This document shows positions 51,798 through 59,656 of a stretch of DNA of 64,000 bases, piece after piece. The notes under the pieces were generated by a model. The model was not told the origin of the DNA and ran no database searches. It saw only the letters and a program-made list of their open reading frames with translations. The DNA comes from Kingella pumchi. Its GTDB lineage: Bacteria; Pseudomonadota; Gammaproteobacteria; Burkholderiales; Neisseriaceae. A program made the position numbers and the translations under genes. Location of the stretch: contig NZ_JAKOOW010000014.1 of assembly GCF_022288825.1 (NCBI RefSeq), forward strand, positions 18,326-82,325. Direction: 5' to 3'. Within the stretch, counting starts at the first letter, position 1; each line of letters opens with the position of its first letter.

Positions 51798-52864
51798 ATC
51801 TGAACGACGGACTGTGCCGCCTGCTTACCGAGTTCCCCGCCACCGGTTTGATTGCCAACGACCACAGCGAAAAGCGGATGGCAGACGGCCTGCTGCTTTC
51901 ATACAGCAAAGGCACGGGCGATCAGGCGTGGACGGTGTCTCTCTATGCTGCGTTAGTGCAGGCGGGGCGGGACGAACTGGTAAAGCTGCCGCACTTTCAG
52001 GCTGCCGCAACGGGAGGGCTGATTACGGTGTTGGCACGGCTGTTGCGCCTAGGGCAAATCGACCGTACCGTAGCGGTGCAGAATTTCGGCCTTTCCACCA
52101 ATCTTTACAGCCACGATTTCCTTAACCGCCCGCCTGCCGCCCTGCGTGCGGCCGCTCAAGCCGCCTATCCGCACACGGCAGTTATCATCCGCTCACTCAA
52201 TGCAGCGCACCACCGGGATTTGATGGACGCGCTGCAACAGGACGGTTGGCGGTTTCTGCTTACGCGGCAAATTTACCTTACCGACACCATCAAACAAATC
52301 ACCTGCCGCAGCGACAGCAAACGCGACGCAAAATTACTGGACGATGGCCGCTACCGCTTCCGCCGCCTGAGTGCCGCCAGCGCCGACGCCGATTTTCAGG
52401 CTGCCTTGGATTTTTACAACGGGCTGTATCTGGGAAAATACTCGATAGGAAATGTTCGGTTTACCCATTTGTGGCTGCGCGAAACCGTAGCGCGGGACCT
52501 GCTGGCGCTGTATCTGATGGAGTGCACGGCCAACGGCGCGGCGGCAGGCTGCGCGGGCATGATCTGCGAAGAAGGCAGGCTGACCACCCCCGTGCTGGGT
52601 TACGATTTGAGCCTGCCGCAGAATGAAGCGCTATACCGGCGGCTGTCGGCGTTTATCGTGCGCTACTGTGCCGAGCGCAACCTGAGCCAGCACTGGAGCG
52701 GCGGTGCAGCCGGTTTCAAAAAATCGCGCGGCGCCGTGCCCGAATTGGAATACACGGCGGTATACGTCCGCCATCTGCCGCTGCAGCGGCGTGCGGTATG
52801 GCGGCTGCTGGAAAAACTGAGTAACGGGCCGTACCGGCGGCTATTGGAGAAAAACGGGCTTTAA
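51794..52864 (+). CDS. GNAT/FemAB-like acyltransferase
   Basis: 356 residues in two halves, a layout like double-GNAT FemAB proteins. In the second half, AALDFYNGLYLGKYSIGNVRFT, CAGMICEEGRLTTPVLGYDL and LSQHWSGGAAGFKKSRGAVPELEYTAVYV resemble the acyltransferase core of the FemAB/peptidoglycan-bridge and CelD-type families. It is translationally coupled to the ATP-grasp gene, which suggests a shared intermediate. Family assignment is from pattern only. Confidence 0.6.
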   Translation: MNLNDGLCRLLTEFPATGLIANDHSEKRMADGLLLSYSKGTGDQAWTVSLYAALVQAGRDELVKLPHFQAAATGGLITVLARLLRLGQIDRTVAVQNFGLSTNLYSHDFLNRPPAALRAAAQAAYPHTAVIIRSLNAAHHRDLMDALQQDGWRFLLTRQIYLTDTIKQITCRSDSKRDAKLLDDGRYRFRRLSAASADADFQAALDFYNGLYLGKYSIGNVRFTHLWLRETVARDLLALYLMECTANGAAAGCAGMICEEGRLTTPVLGYDLSLPQNEALYRRLSAFIVRYCAERNLSQHWSGGAAGFKKSRGAVPELEYTAVYVRHLPLQRRAVWRLLEKLSNGPYRRLLEKNGL

Positions 52865-52975
52865 GGCCCGGGAATAACGGGCATTGCCAAGCGCCCAAAA
52901 GCAGCCTGAAAGCAAAAGGCAGCCTGAAACCCCGTTTCAGGCTGCCTGCAGGCAACCACAGTCGAAAGAAAATCC

Positions 52976-53956
52976 ATGGCAACAGTTCTTATCACCGGCG
53001 CAACCGGTTTTCTCGGCGGCTATGCCGTGCGCGAGCTGCTGGCGGCGGGCTATACGGTGCACGGTTTCGGGCGCGATGCGGCCAAGGCGGCGCAACTGGA
53101 GCTCGAATGCGGCATCAAAGTGCATCTGGGCGATTTGTCCGATGCCGATGCCGTTTCCGACGCACTGGCGGGCGCGGATTACTGCATCCACTCGGGCGCG
53201 TTGTCGAGCGTGTGGGGACGCTGGGACGATTTTTACCGCGCCAATGTGCTGGGCACGCAAAACGTACTTTCAGGCTGCCTCAAACACGGCATCCGGCGGC
53301 TGGTGTTTGTTTCCTCGCCCAGCATTTACGCCGCGCCGCGCGAGCAGCTCGATATCCGCGAAGAAGACGCGCCGGCCGACAACCGGCTCAACCACTACAT
53401 CCGCAGCAAAATCCTGGCTGAGCGCTCAGTACGCTCGGGCGGCGTACCGAGCGTGATTATCCGCCCGCGCGGGCTGTTCGGCGTCGGCGACACCAGCATC
53501 ATTCCGCGCCTGCTGGCACGCAACCGCAGCACCGGCATTCCGCTGGTCAACGGCGGCCGCCACCTGACCGACCTGACCTGCGTGGAAAACGCCGCCTACG
53601 CGCTGCGGCTGGCGCTGGAAAGCGAAGCGGCCGCCGGCCAAACCTACAACATTACCAACGGCGAGCCGCAGCCTTTTGCCGATTTGCTGGCGCAGTTTTT
53701 TCAGGCTGCCGGCCAAAATATGCGCACCCGTGCCGTATCGCGGCGCGGCCTGTGGCTGGCGGCCAATGTGCTTGAAAGCGCGTTCAGGCTGCTTAATATC
53801 GGCAAAGAGCCGCCGCTTACCCGCTACACCGCCTGCCTGCTCACCTACGGCCAAACCCTAAACATCAATAAAGCACGCCGCGAGCTGGGCTACAAGACGC
53901 GCATCAGCATCGCACAAGGAATCGAACACTATGTCCGCCACTGCCCCCTTGATTGA
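52976..53956 (+). CDS. NAD(P)-dependent epimerase/dehydratase (3-beta-HSD/OleD-like)
   Basis: 326 residues of the extended SDR family. The cofactor loop is GATGFLGGYAVRELL, followed by DLSDADAV, YCIHSGALSSVWGRW and the catalytic YIRSK (YxxxK) after SSPSIYAAP. The C-terminal half matches 3-beta-hydroxysteroid dehydrogenase/isomerase and OleD, reductases acting on beta-keto acyl groups. With the ketosynthase in the same cluster, reduction of a beta-keto product is the obvious guess. The next gene starts inside its last codons. Confidence 0.85.
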   Translation: MATVLITGATGFLGGYAVRELLAAGYTVHGFGRDAAKAAQLELECGIKVHLGDLSDADAVSDALAGADYCIHSGALSSVWGRWDDFYRANVLGTQNVLSGCLKHGIRRLVFVSSPSIYAAPREQLDIREEDAPADNRLNHYIRSKILAERSVRSGGVPSVIIRPRGLFGVGDTSIIPRLLARNRSTGIPLVNGGRHLTDLTCVENAAYALRLALESEAAAGQTYNITNGEPQPFADLLAQFFQAAGQNMRTRAVSRRGLWLAANVLESAFRLLNIGKEPPLTRYTACLLTYGQTLNINKARRELGYKTRISIAQGIEHYVRHCPLD

Positions 53957-54737
53957 ATCCGTCCGCTATTTCGCCTGCGGCCACTGCGTCAACCACTTAC
54001 AACGCATTTTCCGCCACCACCCCAAGCAAAAACGCGTGTTCCAGGCAGGCGTGTTTTTAATCAAACACCGCGTTCACGGCCATATCCTGTACGACACCGG
54101 CTACGGCACTGCGCTCAACCGCTTTTATTGGAAATACCTGATTTACCGCGCCATCAACCCCACTTATGTCCGCGCCGAAGACACCATTGCCGCCCGGCTT
54201 GAAGCCGCCGGTATCGCGCCCGAGAGCATCGGCACCGTCATCGTTTCCCACCTGCATCCCGACCACATCGGCGGTCTCAAATCCTTTCCCCATGCCCACT
54301 TGCTGCTCACGCAAGGCTGCTGGGACACCTACCGCGAAAACCGTTTCCGCTCGCTGATTTTTCCCGAATTTCTGCCCGACGATTTCGAGCAGCGCGCGCA
54401 AATCGTGCCGATAAACGGTATTCAGACGGCCTTTCCCTATGCCGAAACCGCCGATTTGTTCGGCGACGGTTCGCTGTTTCTGGCCGCGCTCGACGGCCAC
54501 GCCAAAGGGCAGGGCTGCCTGTATATTCCCGAGCGCAATCTCTTTATTGCCGCCGACGTCTGTTGGGGGCAGGACGTACTCGCCTTTACCGAACAAATGC
54601 GCCGCCTGCCGCGCCTGATTCAAGACGATTTCGCCGCCTACCGCCGCAGCAGTGCGCTGCTGCAAACCCTGCAGCAAAACGGCATCCGCGTGCTGGTGAG
54701 CCACGACAAACCCGAATACATCGGCGGCATCTTATGA
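53931..54737 (+). CDS. Metallo-beta-lactamase-fold hydrolase
   Basis: 268 residues, start at ATG 53931 with AAGGAA 10 bases upstream, overlapping the reductase by 26 bases. Metal ligands: HLHPDHIGG (HxHxDH), LDGHAKGQ (Asp/His) and VSHDKPEYIGG (His). It belongs to the broad glyoxalase II/lactonase type, with no signal peptide. It may hydrolyse or cyclise a lactone or thioester made by the neighbours. Its stop overlaps the ligase start (ATGA). Confidence 0.88.
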   Translation: MSATAPLIESVRYFACGHCVNHLQRIFRHHPKQKRVFQAGVFLIKHRVHGHILYDTGYGTALNRFYWKYLIYRAINPTYVRAEDTIAARLEAAGIAPESIGTVIVSHLHPDHIGGLKSFPHAHLLLTQGCWDTYRENRFRSLIFPEFLPDDFEQRAQIVPINGIQTAFPYAETADLFGDGSLFLAALDGHAKGQGCLYIPERNLFIAADVCWGQDVLAFTEQMRRLPRLIQDDFAAYRRSSALLQTLQQNGIRVLVSHDKPEYIGGIL

Positions 54738-56005
54738 GCATCAACCGGCTGTGGCTGTTTCTAGCCACCTTTATCCGCACCCGCTGGTTTCCACGCAAAA
54801 CCCGCGCCGCGTTGCTCGCCTGGCAGCAGCGCACACTTGCAGGGCAGCTGGCATTTTTCAGACAGCATGCGCCCTATTTTCGCGACGGCATCGACTTTGC
54901 CGCCTTCCAAATGGACAAGGCGCTGATGATGGAAAACTTCGACGCGCTCAACACCGTCGGCATCGGCAAAGAGCAGGCGCTGGCCGTTGCCCTGGAAGCC
55001 GAGCGCAGCCGCGATTTCTCGCCGACGGTCGGCCGCGTGTCCGTCGGCCTGTCTTCCGGCACTTCCGGCCACCGCGGCCTGTTTCTCACCACGCCCGAAG
55101 AGCAGGCGATGTGGGCGGCGGCGGTGCTGGCGAAAATGCTGCCGCCGCGCCGGCTGTTCGGCCAGCGCATCGCTTTCTTTTTACGCGCCGACAACAATCT
55201 GTACCAAACGCTCGACTCGCCCCTGCTGTCTTTCCGTTTTTTCGACATGCAGACACCGCTTGAAGCGCATCTGTCCGCCCTGCAAAACGCCCGGCCGACC
55301 ATACTCGTCGCTCCCGCTTCGGTGCTCGCGCGTCTGGCGCAATACCAAAACCAGGGCCGTCTGAACATTGCCCCGCAGCAGGTCATCTCGGTGGCCGAAG
55401 TTTTGGAAACGCGCGATGCCGACTACATCGCCGCCGCTTTCAGGCTGCCGTTTACCGGCCAGATTTACCAGGCCACCGAAGGCTTTCTCGCCGCCACCTG
55501 CCGCTGCGGCACCCTGCACCTGAACGAAGACATCGTGATGGTCGAACCGCAATGGCTGGACGACACCCGCTTTATTCCCGTTATCACCGATCTCAAGCGC
55601 CGCTCGCAGGCCTTTGTACGCTACCGGCTCAACGACATCCTGCACATCCGCCGCACGCCCTGCCCATGCGGCTCGCCCCATCTGGCGCTGGAAAAAATCG
55701 AAGGCCGCACCGACGATATTTTTGTTTTCACCGACCGCGCGGGCAAAGCCGTCGAAATCTATCCCGACTTTATCCGCCGCTGCATCCTGTTTATCGACGG
55801 CATCCGCGAATACCGCGTCTGCCAAACCGACAGCCATACCGTCGAAATCGCCCTTTCAGACGGCAGCAGGCAGCAGCAAAACGCCATCGTCCGCCAGTTT
55901 GAAAACCTGATGGCGCAATACGGCATCGACGGCGTGCGCTACCGCTTTGTCCCCTACTCGCAGCCTGAATACCGCAAACTCAAACGCATCGAGAGAAAAA
56001 CATGA
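54734..56005 (+). CDS. Adenylate-forming ligase (F390 synthetase/PaaK-like)
   Basis: 423 residues. GLSSGTSGHRGLFLTTPEEQ is the AMP-binding loop; YQATEGFLAATCRCGTLHLNED and VRYRLNDILHIRRTPCPCGSPHLALEKIEGRTDDIF carry the acidic and Arg/Asp motifs plus two CxC pairs (CRC, CPC). The pattern is that of phenylacetate-CoA ligase relatives and coenzyme F390 synthetase-like proteins. It would activate a carboxylic acid as AMP-ester, then pass it to CoA, ACP or an amine. Overlaps at both ends. Confidence 0.85.
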   Translation: MSINRLWLFLATFIRTRWFPRKTRAALLAWQQRTLAGQLAFFRQHAPYFRDGIDFAAFQMDKALMMENFDALNTVGIGKEQALAVALEAERSRDFSPTVGRVSVGLSSGTSGHRGLFLTTPEEQAMWAAAVLAKMLPPRRLFGQRIAFFLRADNNLYQTLDSPLLSFRFFDMQTPLEAHLSALQNARPTILVAPASVLARLAQYQNQGRLNIAPQQVISVAEVLETRDADYIAAAFRLPFTGQIYQATEGFLAATCRCGTLHLNEDIVMVEPQWLDDTRFIPVITDLKRRSQAFVRYRLNDILHIRRTPCPCGSPHLALEKIEGRTDDIFVFTDRAGKAVEIYPDFIRRCILFIDGIREYRVCQTDSHTVEIALSDGSRQQQNAIVRQFENLMAQYGIDGVRYRFVPYSQPEYRKLKRIERKT

Positions 56006-56931
56006 ATAAACTGGAAATCATCGGCTGGGGCAGCAGCCTGCCGTCGCAGCGCGTACAGACAGGCGGCCAAACCCGCTACCGCGCCGCAGAGGGCGAAACC
56101 CAGCTCGGCATGATGTGCGCCGCCGCCCGCAAAGCGCTGGCCAAAGCCGGCATCGCCACCGCCGATTTGGACTGCATCGTTGCCGCCGCAGCCGTCGGCG
56201 TACAGCCCATTCCCTGCACCGCCGCCTTAGTTCACGAACAAATCGCCCAAGGCAGCGACATTCCCGCCTTCGACATCAATTCCACCTGCACCGGCTTCAT
56301 CACAGCGCTCGACACCGTTTCCTACCTGATTGCCGCCAAACGCTACCGCACCGTGCTGATTGTGGCCGGCGATCTCGCTTCCTGCGCGCTCAACCCTGCC
56401 CAGCGCGAGAGTTTCGAGCTGTTTGGCGACGGCGCGGCCGCCGTCGTTATCCGCCATACCGATGCCGAAAAAGGCGTTATCGGCGCCATGCAGCAAACCT
56501 GGTCGCAAGGCGCACACAGCACCGAAATCCGCGGCGGCCTGACCGCCCTGCCGCCGCAGCGCTACGCACAGAGCGACCCCACCGACTTTCTTTTCGACAT
56601 GAAAGGGCGCGACGTGCTCAAACTCTCGCTGCAGAAAATCCCCGCCCTGTTCGCCGAATTTTGGACGCAAACACGGTTAAGCCCGGCCGACATCGACCTC
56701 GTCATCCCCCATCAGGCCAGCAAAGCCCTACCATTGATGATGAAAACGCTGGGTTTCAAAACAGGGCAATACATCGACACCGTAGCGCAATACGGCAATA
56801 TGGTCTCCGCCTCCGTTCCCTTCGCCCTGTGCCAGGCGCTCGACGAAGGCCGTCTGAAAACAGGAAACAAAATCCTGCTCACCGGCACCGCCGCCGGGCT
56901 GACATGCAATATTTTGTGTTTGCAGATTTAA
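56002..56931 (+). CDS. 3-oxoacyl-ACP synthase III-like ketosynthase
   Basis: 309 residues with the FabH-type triad: Cys in FDINSTCTGFITAL, His in VIPHQASKALPLMM and Asn in QYGNMVSASVPFAL. It is a condensing enzyme, but the tails differ from housekeeping FabH: no standard N-terminal GTG..P motif, and a short length. Role in this cluster is probably to condense or transfer an activated acyl group. Overlaps the ligase stop by ATGA; last gene of the unit. Confidence 0.88.
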   Translation: MNKLEIIGWGSSLPSQRVQTGGQTRYRAAEGETQLGMMCAAARKALAKAGIATADLDCIVAAAAVGVQPIPCTAALVHEQIAQGSDIPAFDINSTCTGFITALDTVSYLIAAKRYRTVLIVAGDLASCALNPAQRESFELFGDGAAAVVIRHTDAEKGVIGAMQQTWSQGAHSTEIRGGLTALPPQRYAQSDPTDFLFDMKGRDVLKLSLQKIPALFAEFWTQTRLSPADIDLVIPHQASKALPLMMKTLGFKTGQYIDTVAQYGNMVSASVPFALCQALDEGRLKTGNKILLTGTAAGLTCNILCLQI

Positions 56932-56932
56932 G

Positions 56933-56973
56933 GGCAGCCTGAAAGCCGCAAAACGGTTTTCAAGCTGCTTTTA
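56933..56973 (+). terminator. Terminator after the ketosynthase gene
   Basis: Inverted DUS-like arms GGGCAGCCTGAAAGCCG and CGGTTTTCAAGCTGCTTTT with one changed base in the DUS, then T-rich DNA. Confidence 0.5.
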
Positions 56974-56977
56974 TTTT

Positions 56978-57661
56978 TCAGGCTGCCTTTGCCAACAGCC
57001 ATTCCACCAGCGGCGGTACGCCGGCGCAGGCGGTTTGGGGGATGATTTCGACGCGGCGGCTGCTCAGGTTGGGCTTGGGGTCGATCAGGTAGATGTCGGC
57101 GTCGGCGCGGGCGTAGGCGAGCAGGCCGGCGGCGGGATAGACTTTGAGCGACGTGCCGACCACGATGACGGTGTCGGCCGCTTCCACCCATTGCGCGGCC
57201 TGCCCGATCAGCGGCACTTCTTCGCCGAACCAAACGATATGCGGGCGCAGCGGCCGGCCTTTGCTGTCGCAGTCTTCCAGCCGCTGGTCGCCCTGCCAGC
57301 CGATGATTTCGTCTTCGTCGGCGCTGCTGCGCAGCTTGTTCAGCTCGCCGTGCAGATGCAGTACGCTGCGGCTGCCGGCGCGCTCGTGCAGGTCGTCCAC
57401 GTTTTGGGTAACGATGCGGGTGTCGTAGCCCTGTTGCAGGCGCGCGAGGGCAAGATGGGCGGCGTTGGGCGCGGCGGCCGCGGCTTTGCGGCGGCGCTCG
57501 TTGTAAAAGTCGATAACGGTTTGCGGGCTGCGCTCAAAGGCTGAGGGGGTGCAGACGTCTTCGATGCGGTGCCCTTCCCACAGGCCGTCGCTGTCGCGGA
57601 AAGTCTGCAGCCCGCTCTCGGCGCTGATGCCGGCGCCGCTCAGTATCACGCATTTTTTCAT
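56978..57661 (-). CDS. NAD-dependent protein deacylase (sirtuin, no zinc ribbon)
   Basis: Removes acyl groups from lysine using NAD+. 227 residues: GAGISAESGLQTFRDSDGLW, the substrate pair FYNERRR (Tyr and Arg, as in SIRT5-like desuccinylases), TQNVDDLHERAG with catalytic His in VLHLHGEL, and LRPHIVWFGEEVP. The region between HGEL and RPHIV has only one Cys, so the usual four-Cys zinc ribbon is absent; this matches a known zinc-less bacterial branch. Convergent with the biosynthetic cluster. Confidence 0.9.
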   Translation of the reverse strand: MKKCVILSGAGISAESGLQTFRDSDGLWEGHRIEDVCTPSAFERSPQTVIDFYNERRRKAAAAAPNAAHLALARLQQGYDTRIVTQNVDDLHERAGSRSVLHLHGELNKLRSSADEDEIIGWQGDQRLEDCDSKGRPLRPHIVWFGEEVPLIGQAAQWVEAADTVIVVGTSLKVYPAAGLLAYARADADIYLIDPKPNLSSRRVEIIPQTACAGVPPLVEWLLAKAA

Positions 57662-57689
57662 GTGTTTTCCCTTGGGATAATCGGATTAA

Positions 57690-57732
57690 AAGGCAGCCTG
57701 AAAACCATGAAACCGGTTTTCAGGCTGCCTTA
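57690..57732. terminator. lpdA terminator
   Basis: AAGGCAGCCTGAAAACCATG pairs with CGGTTTTCAGGCTGCCTT, 25 bases beyond the lpdA stop (minus strand). Confidence 0.65.
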
Positions 57733-57756
57733 TTCTGCATTTAAGCACTCAAGCGC

Positions 57757-59556
57757 TTATTTTTTCTTTTTCTGCGGCGGCAAGTCGGTGCATACGCCCA
57801 ATGCCACTTCCGCGCTCATGCCGATGGATTCGCCGAGCGTGGGGTGCGGGTGGATGGTTTTGCCGATGTCTTCGGCGTCGCAGCCCATTTCGATGGCCAG
57901 GCAGATTTCGCCGATCATGTCGCCCGCATGGGTGCCGACGATGGCGCCGCCGATAATCAGGCCGGTTTCGGCGTCGAAAATCAGCTTGGTGAAGCCTTCG
58001 TCGCGGCCGTTGGCGATGGCGCGGCCGGAAGCTGCCCACGGGAACACGGATTTGGTGATTTTGATGCCGTCGCGTTTGGCAATCTCTTCGGTTACGCCCA
58101 CCCAGGCCACTTCGGGGTCGGTGTAGGCCACGCCGGGAATCACGCGGGCGTCGAAGTAGGCTTTGTGTCCCGCGCAGTTTTCGGCGGCAACGTGGCCTTC
58201 GTGCACGGCTTTGTGCGCCAGCATCGGCTGGCCGACTACGTCGCCGATGGCGTAGATGTGCGGCACGTTGGTACGCATTTGTTTGTCCACTTCGATAAAG
58301 CCGCGTTCGGTAACGGCCACGCCGGCTTTTTCCGCGCCGCACAGTTTGCCGTTGGGTGCGCGGCCTGCGGCCACCAGCACCAAATCGTAGCGCTGCGGCT
58401 CTTTGGGCGCTTTTTCGCCTTCAAAGCTCACATAGATGCCGTCTGCTTTGGCTTCCACAGCCACGGTTTTGGTGTTGGTCATGATGTTGTCGAAGCGGTG
58501 GGCGTTCATTTTTTCCCATACTTTCACCAAGTCGCGGTCTGCGCCCTGCATCAGGCCGTCCATCATTTCCACCACATCCAAACGTGCGCCCAGCGTGCTG
58601 TAAACCGTGCCCATTTCCAGGCCGATGATGCCGCCGCCGATAATCAGCATTTTTTTCGGCACTTGGCGCAATTCGAGTGCGCCGGTGCTATCGACGATGC
58701 GCGGATCTTGCGGGATAAACGGCAGGTTTACCACGCGGCTGCCCACGGCGATGATAGCGTTTTTGAAAGCGATGGTTTTCTTCGCGCCAGTTTCGGTGAG
58801 CGCTCCGTCGTATTGCGCACCTTCGGTCAGCTTCACTTCCAGATGGTTCGCGCCGACAAATTCGCCTTTGCCCTGAATCAGATCGACTTTACGGGCTTTG
58901 GCCATACCGGCCAGACCGCCGGTAAGTTTGCCGATGACTTTTTCTTTGTAGCCGCGCAGCATGTCGATGTCGATTTCCGGCGCGGGGTATTTGATGCCGT
59001 TGGCGGCTAGGTGCTTCACTTCGTCAATTACTGCCGCATTGTGCAGCAGGGCTTTAGACGGGATACAGCCCACGTTCAGGCACACGCCGCCGAGGGTTTT
59101 GTACTGATCGACGATGGCGACTTTCAAGCCTTCGTCGGCTGCAGCAAACGCGGCGGAATAGCCGCCCGGGCCGCCGCCCAGTACCACTACGTCGTATTCG
59201 GCATCGGCATTGCCGCTGAACGATGCGGCTTGCGGCGCAGGCGTTGCGGCTTTCGGGGCTTCAGGCTGCGCGGCGGGCGCAGGAGCGGCTGCAGCTTTGG
59301 GTGCTTCGGCGGCAGCGCCTTCGGCTTCGATCACGGCAATCAGGCCGCCTTCGGAGATTTTGTCGCCCACTTTGACTTTGACTTCTTTCACCACACCGGC
59401 GGCTTCGGCCGGTACGTCCATGGTGGCTTTGTCGGTTTCCAAAGTAATCAGGGTGTCGTCGATGGCAACCGTATCGCCGGCTTTGATTTCCACGGCGATG
59501 ATGTCCACGTTTTCATGTCCGCCGATGTCGGGGACTTTCAATTCGATTAAGCTCAT
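57757..59556 (-). CDS. lpdA: Dihydrolipoyl dehydrogenase with N-terminal lipoyl domain
   Basis: E3 component of 2-oxoacid dehydrogenase complexes: reoxidises dihydrolipoamide with NAD+. 599 residues. A lipoyl domain (1-85; lipoate Lys in LETDKATMDVPAEAAG) and a Pro/Ala linker precede the FAD domain: GGGPGGYSAAFAAADEGLKV, redox CLNVGCIPSKALL, and His/Glu near HPHPTLGES. The extra lipoyl domain is usual in Neisseria. No aceE or aceF lies beside it here. Confidence 0.97.
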   Translation of the reverse strand: MSLIELKVPDIGGHENVDIIAVEIKAGDTVAIDDTLITLETDKATMDVPAEAAGVVKEVKVKVGDKISEGGLIAVIEAEGAAAEAPKAAAAPAPAAQPEAPKAATPAPQAASFSGNADAEYDVVVLGGGPGGYSAAFAAADEGLKVAIVDQYKTLGGVCLNVGCIPSKALLHNAAVIDEVKHLAANGIKYPAPEIDIDMLRGYKEKVIGKLTGGLAGMAKARKVDLIQGKGEFVGANHLEVKLTEGAQYDGALTETGAKKTIAFKNAIIAVGSRVVNLPFIPQDPRIVDSTGALELRQVPKKMLIIGGGIIGLEMGTVYSTLGARLDVVEMMDGLMQGADRDLVKVWEKMNAHRFDNIMTNTKTVAVEAKADGIYVSFEGEKAPKEPQRYDLVLVAAGRAPNGKLCGAEKAGVAVTERGFIEVDKQMRTNVPHIYAIGDVVGQPMLAHKAVHEGHVAAENCAGHKAYFDARVIPGVAYTDPEVAWVGVTEEIAKRDGIKITKSVFPWAASGRAIANGRDEGFTKLIFDAETGLIIGGAIVGTHAGDMIGEICLAIEMGCDAEDIGKTIHPHPTLGESIGMSAEVALGVCTDLPPQKKKK

Positions 59557-59599
59557 TTTCGGCCTTTCTGTCGGGGGTTCGGTAAGGTTGCAGCGCCCT

Positions 59600-59637
59600 T
59601 TCAGGCTGCCAGGCTGCCTGAAAGGGCGCTGCCATTA
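59600..59637 (-). terminator. DUS hairpin between aminotransferase and lpdA
   Basis: GCCCTTTCAGGCTG pairs with CAGGCTGCCTGAAAGGGC at 59598-59629 with a partly duplicated DUS. Confidence 0.5.
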
Positions 59638-59656
59638 TAGCCCAAGCCGGGCGCAT

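Noticed and set aside
50667..56931. A standard olefin (oleABCD) cluster
   Set aside because: There is no OleB-type hydrolase, the ligase is of the PaaK/F390 type, and extra ATP-grasp and GNAT genes are present.
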